DNA of 64,000 nt, taken from positions 124,001 to 188,000 of the forward strand of contig JAYEVE010000684.1 in NCBI GenBank assembly GCA_036346375.1, given 5' to 3'. The stretch comes from Guadua angustifolia. Its lineage: Eukaryota > Streptophyta > Magnoliopsida > Poales > Poaceae. Below the pieces are notes generated by a model that saw nothing but the letters and a program-made list of their open reading frames with translations, ran no database searches and had not been told where the DNA came from. Position numbers and translations under genes: made by a program. Of the stretch, positions 53,469 through 64,000 are shown one piece after another; position 1 is the first letter of the stretch, and every line of letters begins with the position of its first letter.

Positions 53469-54772
53469 CGTTTGAGTGTTTGGAAGCAACAATGTAACTC
53501 TGATATATGTGATCTGTACTGAAATTTGTCCTTCACCCTTTGTATATTATGGATGTAGTGGAATTGAATTTTGTGTTCTTAAGTAATATTGTTTAAGTTG
53601 GATGTTAATCATGCGGATGTGATAATGTATTCAGTTGTGATTTCTGAGAATATTCATGGACTGAAATGTAACTGACTCGTACCTATTTGAAATTTTGGAA
53701 TAGTCCATGGTCCGTAATGCACTTGTGTACTATGAGAGGATTGGACTGTAATTTAAACTGCTTTGTTTAATGAATGTATTTGTGATGATTTATTTTCTTA
53801 AGTAACTACATTTTTCTGTTATTTGTAAATGAGTTACACCGGCAAATTGTATGCTGTTTGAGAGAGATATGAGGTCTGATGCATATTATTCGCATTGTAA
53901 CTTAGCAACTTGTTCTTTACTCTTTTATACTACGGATATAAATGAATTGAATTTTGCTATCATCAGATGGTGGTGTTAAAGCAGACATTTGATTATGCGG
54001 CTGTGATAACACATTTTGGTCGTGTTGAGATTGTGGGTATATGAATTTGTATATTGAGGAAGTTTGCAGATACATGAGTATATGTAAGAGGTTAACATTG
54101 TGTATATGGGGACATATGGAGCCGGGCCCAGCGGCAGAGGTGAGGGAAAAGAATTTAATCCTTTTGATCTTCCTTTTGCTGGTTTTGGATTTTCTAATGA
54201 CTCTAAATTATTTCAAATTTTCTTAAAACTTTTAGGTGATGATATGAGTGTGAATTATGACTTAGATAAATTTTTCTCAAGATTTTGTGTTTGTTTGGTT
54301 TTGAAACTTAAAATTAAGGATTCACTTCTTAACCGTTAATACATTTACATGTGTAGGTATATTAATTCTAAGAGCATTAGTCACTCATTCACAGCCTTCA
54401 CTGCAAATTAATCAACAGGAGAACGATACCGAAACCGCAATCAAAGCAAGGTACCCGACGAGTGACGATCGAATCTTCTCGAGAGAAGGCCGAACTTTGG
54501 AGAAGAAAACTGATGCCTGTTAGCATCGGGCAATATATTGATACAAAAAAGGCTATAGTGGAGAAAGGTGAGTGAGCGCTTACAATGAAGCGAGCTAGAA
54601 CCACACATTTGGAATGACTTCGGGAAAGAAATGCTGGATAAATCAGTATTGAGGATGAAGTTTAGGGAAAGAATTAATGCATGTAAATTCAAGCTAGAAT
54701 ATCTGAATATCTACATTACATAATTCTTGTAAGCTTTTAGTGTGAAGTTTAGGAAAGATTGTAGGTTGTACC
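53469..54772. other. no gene supported; one 79-codon orphan frame
   Basis: AT-rich sequence. A plus frame at 54100-54339 encodes an N-terminal stretch rich in Gly and Pro (GAGPSGRGEGKEFNPFDLP) and ends in LLNR; it has no recognisable domain. At 54590-54670 a diverged GCTAGAACCACACATTTGGAA phrase recalls the 50.49-kb duplicated segment. A 5' exon or captured fragment is possible but unproven. Confidence 0.35.
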
Positions 54773-55242
54773 TGTAACAGCCTGAAAAATACAAAAATAA
54801 ATAAAATATAAAAATAAGTTAGAATTGTGGTTTTATTCAGAAATTTCCATCTTCTCCACGATTTCTTGGATTTTTGGTTTTAAGAAAATTATTTGGTAAT
54901 GAATCATTGATTTACAAGCTTTGACATTAAAAATCACATAAAGATAAAATCTATAGAAAATATATTTAAATCTAAATATACCTTTAGAATATTTGTAAAA
55001 ATCTCAAGGGAGTTTGAAAGCATTTAATGCCTTAAAAAATCACAAATATTATTTGATGACTAGGAATAGGGACACTATCAGATTTATTTAAAACTTTATG
55101 AACATGATCATCTTCTAAAATTTTTATGACATCATCTACAACACTAATGGGCCTTAAAGGAAAAGTTTAAAAATATTTAACCTTATTTGATGCTTCTAGA
55201 AATCAAAAATAGAACTTCGAATAAACAACAATACCACTGTCA

Positions 55243-56111
55243 GAATATTCACCATATAATGTAAATGCGAATCCCGGATGGAGAGCGCGACCCATTTGTC
55301 CCCTAAGCGCGATTCGAAAAAAGCCCTCCGTTTCTTGAATTACTGAATAGGTCCTGTAAATTACAAATAGGTCCTTCACGATTTTTGTGAGGAAGATTTT
55401 TTCGAATCGCGTTTGGGTCCCTCGTGCGTTGTTTCTGAAAAAGGGTCCCATTAGATTCAAATTGCGAGCAAGCCCTTTTCTAATTTTTCAGGATAGCGGA
55501 CGGTCTAAAAACATAACAAACAGGCCCTTGCTCCTTACGTCTAGGTCCTTTCTCCGTTTTTCCCGGGAAAAATGTTTTCATCACTAGAAATATGTGTGCA
55601 GCTCTATCTCTAGACTCTTTCCCCATATCGCTTTTCCATCTCGATCTCTGATATTTTTTTAAACATGTATTATTACTCGGTGAACGCGTAGAGTGTTAGA
55701 CTCGACAAAAGGAGGTTGTTGTCTCTGATAATTTTTAAATCGTTTTCCTCTGGACTATTTTCCCACCTCGGTTTTCATTTCGGTCTCGATATTTTCCAAG
55801 TAATTCGTTGAAAGAGATATTTCTCTGAGATCACGAACAAGTCCTTTCGCCAGTTATTTTGCAAAAAATACCCCGTAATTCCGCGAATTCGGCACCGGCG
55901 CCGGTTCTTTCGACACGATAAACTGGAATTACGTATTTTTTGCAAAAAAATTTGTGTCAGGTTTTTTAATCACCTTCTTCACACAGTCAATGCTTCACCT
56001 ATGTGTATACTTGCATTAACACTTATATACATCTTTACTACCTTACCTACATCCCGTCCCTATTTTCACGTCCACACAGCACGACGTGCAATAGCACGCT
56101 ACCATATCTAG
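55243..56111 (+). mobile_element. repeat related to the 17.4-kb insert, ending in a Helitron 3' terminus
   Basis: 55243-55830 follows 17411-17960 (shared CCCTCCGTTTCTTGAATT-like, AATAGGTCCTTCACG, GTATTATTACTCGGTGA phrases). The right end has a CGTGC-AATA-GCACG hairpin at 56085-56098, then CTAG at 56108-56111 and T, the Helitron 3' signature. Whether both parts are one element is uncertain because the 17.4-kb copy lacks this terminus. Confidence 0.5.
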
Positions 56112-56473
56112 TTTTTATAAAATATACATGATTTCTCATCATATGAAAAAACACAAAATTCAAACAGTGACCTTGTCAAAATTTTAAAATTGTACAAACT
56201 TGATCTTGGTCTAAAATTTTTATGAGATGACAAGAATTGTCTTGGGTTCACACAAAAAAGTTTCAAAAATTTTTGACCAATTTTGATAGCTCAATTAATG
56301 CGAAGATCTTGCTTTATCCAGAGAATTCCACTGAAATCTATTGTTCTCTCTACCATATGGGGCCCACTCCTCCCCTGGCCCACCTAACAATGGTTATCTA
56401 GCTTTGGTTCACTGCTTTGGTCCCCTGGCCCACTCTCCTCCTTCCTCTTCTGCTCAAGCGCCACCCTCCTCTC

Positions 56474-57063
56474 TAGGGCTGGGCATTCGGTTTAACCAAA
56501 AAATTCGGTTTTGGTTTTTGATTTTTTTTTAAAATTCGGTTATTTCAAAATTGAATCCGAACTATGTTTAAAAATTTGATGGCAAACAATTCGGTTAATC
56601 GATAGTTCGGTTTTAGTTTGGTTTTAACAAGATTAACCTAACTTAGCAATGATGATGGTCGTGTCGTTAGCAACTTTGTTGCTCGTAGCCACCGTTTGTA
56701 GTCTCCTCTTTTGACATCTCGAATTTAAGGACAGTCCGGTTGTTTGTTTCATACTAAAATGCTCCTTGTGCAATTATGGTTTGAGGCGTTGAGGAAGGAG
56801 CCTCATTGTCTATGGCGATGGGAAGCAGACGAGGAGCTTTCAATATGTCTCGATTTGGTGGGTCTTTTTATCAAAGTTCGTTAGTTCGATTAACCGAGGG
56901 TTAAAACCGAATTAACCGGAAAAAGTTCGGTTATTTCATACAGCTAACCGAATCAACAACCGAATAATTCGGCTATGATTTTTTCGGCTTCGGTTTCTTT
57001 GATTTTTTCGGCTTCGGTTTCGGTTTTAACGATTTCGGTTTTCGGTTTATTTATCCAGCCCTA
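56474..57063. mobile_element. 590-bp hAT-type non-autonomous element
   Basis: Ends TAGGGCTGG and CCAGCCCTA are perfect inverted repeats. The 8-bp target duplication CTCCTCTC is perfect (56466-56473, 57064-57071). The subterminal regions are packed with TTCGGTT/AACCGAA repeats on both sides, possible transposase-binding sites. No coding sequence. Confidence 0.92.
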
Positions 57064-57266
57064 CTCCTCTCCCTTGTTTCCGGTCAAAGGGATCGCTCCC
57101 AAGTTAAGGCGCCGTATAAGACAACTCCTGCCCATACCTTGCCACGGCAGCGCCTCGCCATACACTGCGCCCCCCGTGGTAGCACAAAATCTAGCGGTCA
57201 TCATGTTTGTCTTGAGCTAAAGTTGGGACGCCGCATTCTTTCTCGCCAAGCACCACCTTATCCCAT

Positions 57267-57275
57267 CTATAAAAG
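57267..57275 (+). promoter_or_regulatory. TATA box of the LTR-like region
   Basis: CTATAAAAG followed within 30 bp by a C-rich leader-like sequence; it could serve the LTR or an unrecognised gene. Confidence 0.4.
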
Positions 57276-57900
57276 CCGCCGAGCCCCTTCTTGACCACCC
57301 TCGCACCTCCACCATCCTCCCTTGCTCGACCCAAGCTTCAATTTCTCCTCCGTGTCGCCACAGTCGCCGAGCAAGCTCCCCAAGTCACCAAGCCCAATTA
57401 AGTGATTCCGGTGAGCACTTGGCAATTCCTTTTGCTTAGACCTTCATTTCCATTCCCTGATCATTTCACCTAACTCAATTTCAGCTCCAAGCCACCGTGA
57501 CCACCTCCTCCTTCCTCGGCTCCCGCGATCGGTGGCAGAACTCCTAGAAGCTCCACCCCAACGGTAAAATACTGAAACGAGATCCTAGTAACACTGTGAT
57601 GCCTAATCCCCACCCTTCCGTGCTTAAGCAACCTCCTAGCGCTGCTGCGACTAGCCGCAGCCACCCCTGCCGCCGAGCTCCGTCGTGAGCTATGCTCCGG
57701 TGACCGCCGACCGCCGCAGACACCTGTCTTGACTCCGTTGTGCTATCCTCTAGCTTATCCTACCTTGGACCGAGAACCAGCGCCGATGAGTCACCGCCGG
57801 AGAGCTCCCCTGAGCCTAGCTCTGTTATCTGCCTCTGAGTAGTGGGCCCACTCTGTCAGTCACACGCGCACACACGTATGCACAGCCACTGACCCATAGG

Positions 57901-58811
57901 CCAGCCACGTCAGCCTTTGTGCAAAAATTCAAAAGGAGCAGGGAAAAATCCAAAAATGGGAAATACGTCTTCTCTTTATAGAAAGCATATTGATCCAGGT
58001 GAATTTAAATCAATACATAAGTTGTAGACACATTCTTACAAATCTTTTCATGGAGAAACAGGTTGTAAGAAACATATAAGAGGTTTTCTTAGTTATAATT
58101 AGGAGAACACCACATCTTAATGGGAGTATACACGTTTCTGAAAAAGAAAAAGACAGAACAAGAGCTAGACAAATACCAAAACAATCAGATGAATTGTAAC
58201 ACACACACCTAAAAAGCAAGTAAAACATTTTGCTTACTCATGTTAAGTTCAAATGAAAGTATATGTGTTTCTAATGAGTGTGAGGAGTTATTCTGCAAAG
58301 AAACAAATATTTTGTGGCTTATATCAGTGGATCTTCAATCTGCAAATAGAAATGCATAAAAAGTTTAGAATAATTGGTTTCAAGTTCCAGCTTGATTACA
58401 AGTCCACAAGTGTACAACTGATAATATAGAAAATGAATGTCTGGACTATTGATTGCATGACCATGTTTTGTCGAGTATACATCTAGATTATTGCTGAGTG
58501 TTGTTCCTCTATGAGTATACATCCAGATTGCTCTCTCAATCTTCTGTTGTCTGTTGGAATTGCTCTGTGATGATATTGGGTAAATTGATGATAATGACAA
58601 CTAATTTTGTGAACTAGGCTTTGAACCAGTAGACTTTATACTGTTTTGCTTAGTCTGATCCGTATTAAATATCTGCCATTGTTCACTGTCAATGTTACTT
58701 CATTGTCTTTATACTGCTCTTTTCAATTGATTAGTTGGCTATTGATCTGAATATTTGAGCATAATTCGATTGGTAATAATTACTTGATAAAATTGCTAGC
58801 TAACTAATCTG
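57901..58811. other. no gene recognised
   Basis: AT-rich sequence with small minus-strand frames (58010-58228, 58319-58600) lacking any family signature. No terminal repeats are found. Confidence 0.4.
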
Positions 58812-58993
58812 GGATGGGCCCACATCACAGACGATTCCAAATTGGAACCGCTTGTGATGACTTTTTTTCCTGACGGTTCAAAAACTGTCTATGATGATCT
58901 ATAGTCATCACTGACAGTTTGATACATACGGTTCACAAAATCATCTGTGATGCAATTTATAAACCGTCTGTGATGTTGATGTGCTCAGTAGTG
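58812..58993 (-). mobile_element. CACTA transposon end remnant
   Basis: On the minus strand it starts CACTACTGAGCAC at 58993, a CACTA terminus. It is followed by repeated ATCACAGA(C/T)GGTT-type subterminal motifs in both orientations (58955-58975, 58935, 58825). No opposite end or transposase is in the window. Confidence 0.65.
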
Positions 58994-59207
58994 TTAATTG
59001 CCAAGAAGATTTTGGTTTCATTGGGCATATGATTGAGAGTTGGGACTTTTTTTAAGGTACAAAAGTTGGACTCACGTAACATACGCACCACAAGTATACA
59101 TACGTGTACGTGACCTTTTACACATGTTAAAAAGGTGATTAGAAGCTCTACACCCTCTGAAGCGTAGGAGCACGCGCACCGTCTCACTTAACGTGCACGT
59201 ATGTATG
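58994..59207. other. no gene recognised
   Basis: Contains TACGTGTACGTG and GTGCACGTATGTATG palindromic stretches flanking 59100-59210. Probably the 3' part of the tRNA-derived repeat or its flank. Confidence 0.35.
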
Positions 59208-59312
59208 GTTTTTTTTAGATGAGAGACTTTAAGTTTAAGGATCGAAACCAGGACGATAGGGGAGCGACGTCACTTCCGCCACCGAGCTATCGCTCAGTCC
59301 TCAGTCCAGAAT
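59208..59312 (-). repeat. tRNA-derived SINE-like sequence
   Basis: On the minus strand, A box TAGCTCGGTGG (plus 59279-59289) and B box GGTTTCGATCC (plus 59239-59249) lie about 30 bp apart, followed by a TC-rich stretch and a run of A on the minus strand (T run at 59211-59217, plus). This is the standard Pol III promoter head of a plant SINE. Confidence 0.65.
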
Positions 59313-60950
59313 TCTTTAAACCCCCTAAACAACATAGGAAAAAACTGCTTCGGTTTCGACAAAAACAGATTAACCTACGTTCACTATAACAGTAATTACC
59401 GAAGATCCCACCGTTAGATTAATGTGAAATTTTAACTGTAGAAACTAGATTCAATTTTGAAATTAACACAATAGGAATCAGCTTGATCAGATCTACGGAT
59501 CTAAAGATATTACCTTCGCAATTTGACTGTATTAATAATGACGAAAATTGATCTAACCCTAATTACGAAATTAATCAGGATTTATGAGGAATTAACCAAT
59601 CAAACTTTTGAGATCAATCACTTGATTCCCTAGCAAGGTTTTGAATGGATCAAATCAAAATTATTATGACAAAACTATGAATCAATCTAAAAAGGAAATA
59701 GGCATGAAAACGAAGAGTGAAAACGAAGAATGAGATTACCGACGCATCGACTTGCAAATTTTGATGTCTATTGTCGAGATGTGTTCACAAGAAAAATTCT
59801 GTCGCTCGTTGGCCGAGAAGCTTTTTACTGATCAAACAAAGCTTATTCTTCGCAGCGTTCCGCGGGCCGCAAACATGAAAATCAAAACGCCTCCAATTTT
59901 TCTAGTCGTCTGCATGCGTCGGTCTTCAGGAGCGTCTTTTCTTTTCTTGCATGGATGCACGATCGGGCAGGAAGATGATCTAGCGCAGCTTCTAGTCACG
60001 GCACAAGAATGCTTCTAGTTGCATGCAACCCAGGCGTCACGTTGCAAGACAAGAATTTATCTAGTCGACGTTTTTCTTGCATGCATGCGCGCGGCCGCCA
60101 GGAAACCAAAAGCTCAAGCAACAAAAACCAGAAACAGCCGTCAGCCGCCTCTAGCACTTCTAGCTAGTCGCCAACAAATTATCTAGTCGCTAGACTCCTC
60201 GTACGCATGCACACAATCGACGCCACAAAAATCTCCAGCCGCCCACGAGAGCAATCAAGCCGCAATGGACACCAGGCGCAGGAGATTAGTCGCCAGCCGC
60301 AAGGCTAATCAGTAGCAGGAAAAGTCTCACGCCACCAGGAAACGCAAGCAACAAAGGATCAAAACACCAGCAACTAGAGGACAAGCCCTGGCGCAAGATA
60401 ATCTTTCTATTCGACAAGAAGACCAGCCGCTTCTTGCATGCATGTCTTCACAACACAGCCGCCACAGAAAGCAAAAAGCGACTATCCAAAAAAAATAAAA
60501 ACCCTAATCTCCTATTAAATACACGTATGCATATCCATTAGCCCAATAACACATAGAGTCCAAAACTTAAACAAACACACGTACAGCCCACACCATGGAC
60601 AAAATCTGCGTAGAACTTTCCCGTTCCACGTCTTCACCGTCTTTATGCGCCCAAGCTAGAGCACGACCATCCAGTGACATCTCCTGACCGACTCCGACCT
60701 CGGAAATCCCATCTTAGTCTCGGTCCCTCGTCACACACCACGATCATCTCCTCGCTTCACCTGCGCATCAAAGACAAAGAAAACATCTTTCGGAAACAAG
60801 TTCATCCTAACTTGATCCACATTAGCTTTATTAACTCTTTTTACCACTTATTCATCATATCAAAATCTCGCCAATTGTTCATCACAAATATATCATGTAC
60901 CCTGATCTTACAGCATATATCATGTACCATGATCTTACAGCATTACACTG
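59313..60950. other. no gene; probable LTR/leader of an unplaced copia element
   Basis: 59330-59750 (AT-rich, GATCTACGGATCTAAAGATA) and 59750-60480 (GC-rich, with recurring CTAGTCG and GCATGCATG motifs) resemble a minus-oriented LTR plus leader by style only. No primer site or coding motif confirms it. The plus frame at 59752-60018 has no known domain. 60480-60950 contains a short direct repeat ATATATCATGTACC (60892, 60916). Confidence 0.3.
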
Positions 60951-61095
60951 ATAGTGTAATACAGTAATAGGTATTAGAAATTAAATTTAGTCATTGATTT
61001 GTTAAGAATGTTTTTACTACTCTACTAAATACTAGTTAATTTGATCCATTAGATTGAAAATAATAAACAACATATATTAAATTTAGTGTATCATA
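60951..61095 (+). repeat. small dispersed repeat, copy 1
   Basis: TACTAAATACTAGTTAATTTGATCC, ATTAGATTGAAAA and AAATTTAGTGT recur in the same order and orientation at 61720-61895. A MITE is likely, but ends are not defined. Confidence 0.5.
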
Positions 61096-61719
61096 AAAAA
61101 GCTCTTCTTCTTTTTGTTTTTTTCCATACACTTCAACCAACGCTAGGTGCTCAACTTTTAACTCTGTTACTTATTCACAATGAAATTTTGCAATGCATGT
61201 TGAGGCCCAGCAATCAATTGCCCAAATCCCTACCAACCTTGGGGTGGCTGAATTTGCATCATTAGGCAATTACATTGGCCGGCAACATATTAGCTGATGC
61301 AATTCTCGTGATGTACCGGAAATTGGCAACGATGGCAATAGATGCATCAGCATTTTCGAGCAAAAATATATATGTATATAAACAGTCAGTAATGAGGTGT
61401 CTGGTGTAATCCCTTTTGTAGTAGTGTGAGGACCGTAATGCTTGGCTGGCAGAGCACATTGTTGAGCGTCTCGGTCACCCGTATTTAATTTTCAGTCAAA
61501 CACATGTGCTCATCTCCAATAAAAACACACACATGTACGTTCAATGTAATAGACCTGCGCTCCGGAGGTCATAGAGCCTCTAAAAAATTCCTTGGTGTGT
61601 AAATAGGACACACACACACACATGTATATGTGAATTATGTGTGTCCTTGTAAAATAAACCTTCTTTGCAAATGGACAAAAGGAGGGCACAAGGTTTCTTC
61701 TTGAGAAATTTCACAGTGT
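61096..61719. other. no gene recognised
   Basis: Includes a CA microsatellite (61609-61622) and TATA-like dinucleotide runs at 61366-61380. No coding region. Confidence 0.4.
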
Positions 61720-61895
61720 ATTATACTAATAGTATATGGTGAGTAGTATAAATCAGATCTAGCCTTTGATTTCTTAAATATTTTTCTACTACGTTACTAT
61801 CGGAGAAAGTATAAATAAATACTAGATAATCTGATCTATTAGATCGAAAAGAATAAATGGTGGTCTGTATTGAATTTAGTGTCTTAAGAGAGACG
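61720..61895 (+). repeat. small dispersed repeat, copy 2
   Basis: Diverged copy of 60951-61095, with an extra insertion near 61800. Confidence 0.5.
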
Positions 61896-62535
61896 TTTTT
61901 TTAACGAAGAACAGTAGGCATGGAGATGAGGTTTGTTAATATATGGAGCGATATGCTCCAAATCAAAATGAGGATTTCTTTCTTGTTTTTTAATACAATA
62001 TAAGCTCAGTCTGATTGTATTATAAAAAATTTGGCACTGTACACCCACTAATTAGATGAAGAAAATAAAAATTACAGGCAGGTCAGGGTACTTCCTTCGC
62101 CGACAAAGATGGAGCTAGATTGATGGCAGCTCATCAGCAAAAATGTGGTTCCGCACCGTTGGCGCTCTCTCTTCCACCGTGGACCGATGATGAGAAGGCC
62201 CCCAATCATGCGGCTGCAAACTTTTGTGGGTAAAAAGGATTAGATCCAAAGTCAAACTCTTGGGGGTTCGGATTTGAAACCATCTAACGAGCGAAGGGGG
62301 AGAGGAAGACCGGCGAGGAGAAGTCGACGTCAGGAGAAGAACTAGCCGGCGGCGAGATCTAGGGCTCTAAGAGACAGTGATAAATACCAAGACCCGCAAG
62401 GGGGAAACCACTTGACCTCAGGAGGAGTGTAACTAAGCTTAAACCTAAATCCACTACTAGTAATGTATCGCTGGCTGCGAGCTGGAGAAGAAGTGGAAGG
62501 GGGCGGATCTGATAGGAGAAAGGGAGCTCAAGTAG
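61896..62535. other. no gene recognised; 3' side of the DUF247 paralogue
   Basis: 62100-62530 is GC-rich and open in places on both strands, with no family signature. From about 62535 the sequence matches the 3' flank of the intact DUF247 gene (46800 onward). Confidence 0.4.
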
Positions 62536-62776
62536 AGAAAAAGGAGGCGAAGAATGACCGACAATTTTTATTATTTTGTTTAAACGAGACGGTCACGTGT
62601 AATGGAAATGTACGTTTTATTTATAGGGTAAGACGTGACATCGGCCTGGAAAGGATAAACACTTCATGCTGTAGGACACCAGATCACAAGTACAAGCAGT
62701 AATCTTAGGAAAAATAGAAATGTAACACAGAAACACACACAGATGCTTCATAGGGTGGGTGACACGAATAAGAGCT

Positions 62777-64000
62777 TTACGGCTGGTGCTGCTTGAGAGA
62801 GAAGAGGGCTTTGAAGATGCCCACCAGCACACCAGCGATGGAAAGCACCGTGGCGATGATCTTGCCATTGTTGTAGAGGAACTTGCGGATGGCGATGCAC
62901 ACCCACCTCTTTTGCTTGTACTCCTCAAGGCCTTGGAAGAGAAGGTTATAAGAGAGGTCCGATCGCAGGTGCTGAGACAGGCAATTGAAGAACTTGAGCG
63001 TCTGGTGGTAGTCCGAGGAGGTATGCACGATGCCCTTGCCACGCAGCTCGCGCACGTCATCGTCTCGCTGCATGAGCTGCGCCAAGACGGCGAGGTACGA
63101 GTTGACGGGGGAGTCGAATAATTCCCATATGGTCCCTGTGCACTGCTCGAACGCCGCCATGTTGACAAGCCAGCAAGCGCTGACGTCACTCAGACGCATT
63201 GGCGCTAGGGATAGCGTGCCGAACACGGGGCCCCTCTTGACTTTGATCTCGGAGAACTGCGTCGTCCCGCTGGATGTCAGCTTGACGCCAATCTCCGCGA
63301 GTTCCGCTGCACTAGTAGTATACGCTAATTCCTTCACTCTTTCTGACTTTTCTAACAACTCACGTTCGAGCCTAGATTCTTTCTCGACAAAGCTCGAGCG
63401 TACTTGATAAAAATGGATGAGGCCAAGGAGATGTGGAGGCTCAAAATCTTTGTCGATATTGACTTCATCTTTTTCACGACGTCGTCTGACACGGAAACGT
63501 GACATGATGCGACCAATAAATTTCCCCATCGACAAGGGCCTTAGGGCCGTGAGGAGCTGGAGCACCGGCCAGGGGATCTGGTTCTCGAGCAGCAATATGT
63601 CCCTATGGATGTTTCTGCGGCCTTTCGAGGCGATCACCTCTGTCATAAGCGACGGCTGTGCGCTGAATGCGGACATAAACTGCACCAAAAGCAACCATCG
63701 AAGAACATCATAGCCGCAAAGTCATCATCGATGATACCTTCAAAGCAAGATCGGCATAGCACGCGCGACGTCGCAGCGATGGGGAAGATCTTCTTGTAGA
63801 CTTCGCTCGGCGTGTCGGCCAACCCCTCGCGAAGCGATGAAACAGCCATGCGCTTCACCTCCTCCATCGCTTGGAGCTCTGGTACACCATGGTAGTAAGG
63901 ACCAATCGCCACGATCCAGGGTTCTATGTAATCCCTGTCTCTACCGAACCCTCGTAGGTTTACAGGGAACCTATGGATCTTGGATTTAATATACGAGATA
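62777..64000 (-). pseudogene. DUF247 paralogue, frameshifted, runs off the right edge
   Basis: The minus-strand frame ends at 62777 with the same GIFKALFSLKQHQP terminus and membrane helix (ATVLSIAGVLVGIF) as the intact gene. Conserved blocks are LLENQIPWPVLQLLTALRP, PPHLLGLIHFYQV, GVKLTSSGTTQF, SACWLVNMAAFEQCTG and NSYLAVLAQLMQRDDDVREL. A one-base loss in an A run at about 63688 breaks the frame between FFDGCF and the downstream part. Two further compensating indels near 63740-63775 scramble about 14 residues between KKIFPIA and DDDFAAMM. The first 55 codons or so lie beyond 64000. It could be a recent pseudogene, or sequencing errors could account for the indels. Confidence 0.85.

Larger units (their letters stand above)
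54773..57900 (+). mobile_element. Tekay-like LTR, plus-oriented, with two nested elements
   Basis: It begins TGTAACAGCCTGAAAAATAC, the same type of LTR start as at 4137. An AT-rich part follows, then GC-rich DNA with a TATA box CTATAAAAG at 57267-57275 and a leader-like C-rich region, the layout of the intact solo LTR. A Helitron-like end at 56111 and a hAT element at 56474-57063 interrupt it. The right end (a ...TGTTACA) is not found, so the 3' limit is approximate. Confidence 0.5.

Noticed and set aside
54100..54339. 79-codon Gly/Pro-containing plus frame as a gene
   Set aside because: No recognisable domain, no splice context and no paralogous copy in the window; kept only as a note.
62617..63189. 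190-codon serine-rich minus frame
   Set aside because: It overlaps the DUF247 paralogue in another frame and reads like an out-of-frame translation of it.

Overview
The window is nuclear DNA from a grass (Poaceae). It has no operons or bacterial-style gene packing. Nearly everything is transposable-element sequence: nested Ty1/copia and Ty3/gypsy retrotransposons, a LINE, Helitron ends, hAT and Tourist-type small elements, a CACTA end, tRNA-derived repeats and a very long solo LTR of the Tekay/RIRE type. The only host gene family I can support is DUF247, a plant-specific family expanded in grasses. The species cannot be fixed from sequence alone; a rice-like or panicoid grass is plausible.

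Layout. 1-5.2 kb: AT-rich repeats with a 170-bp period, a Helitron 3' end, a 1.76-kb fold-back element with a GC-rich coding-like loop, and the start of a Tekay-like LTR. 5.2-20.2 kb: one copia element stretched to 15 kb by three insertions: a young TRIM-like non-autonomous copia in gag (5987-7926), a 5'-truncated LINE at the gag zinc knuckle (8459-15151), and an unclassified 1.25-kb repeat in reverse transcriptase (17411-18658). 20.6-26.0 kb: a 5.3-kb solo LTR with a perfect 5-bp target duplication. 27.1-31.4 kb: a minus-strand Ty3/gypsy element cut off in its integrase, with a 167-bp hAT MITE in gag. 31.9-32.8 kb: a large terminal-inverted-repeat element. 33.1-40.4 kb: a DUF247 relic broken by a minus-strand copia, then tandemly duplicated (about 2.3 kb unit) together with a Helitron. 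40.4-42.5 kb: the end of another Tekay-like LTR fused to that copia. 43.4-46.0 and 49.6-51.1 kb: a pair of diverged duplicated segments carrying minisatellites and small elements. 47.06-48.44 kb: the one intact host gene, DUF247, minus strand. 51.4-61.9 kb: further repeats (CACTA and hAT elements, another plus-oriented Tekay-like LTR holding a Helitron and a hAT element, a SINE). 62.8-64.0 kb: a frameshifted DUF247 paralogue running off the right edge.

How it fits together. Four DUF247 copies (one intact, one frameshifted, two short relics) share flanking sequence, so the region looks like a local DUF247 cluster that grew by segmental duplication and was then heavily invaded. The nesting gives relative ages: the copia holding the TRIM is older than the TRIM, whose two LTRs are almost identical by eye. 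The copia insertion into the DUF247 relic predates the tandem duplication, since both copies carry the same junction. I found no convincing new multi-gene system. The most unusual structures are the fold-back with its coding-like loop, the duplicated DUF247/copia/Helitron unit, and the repeated use of one LTR family in both orientations.
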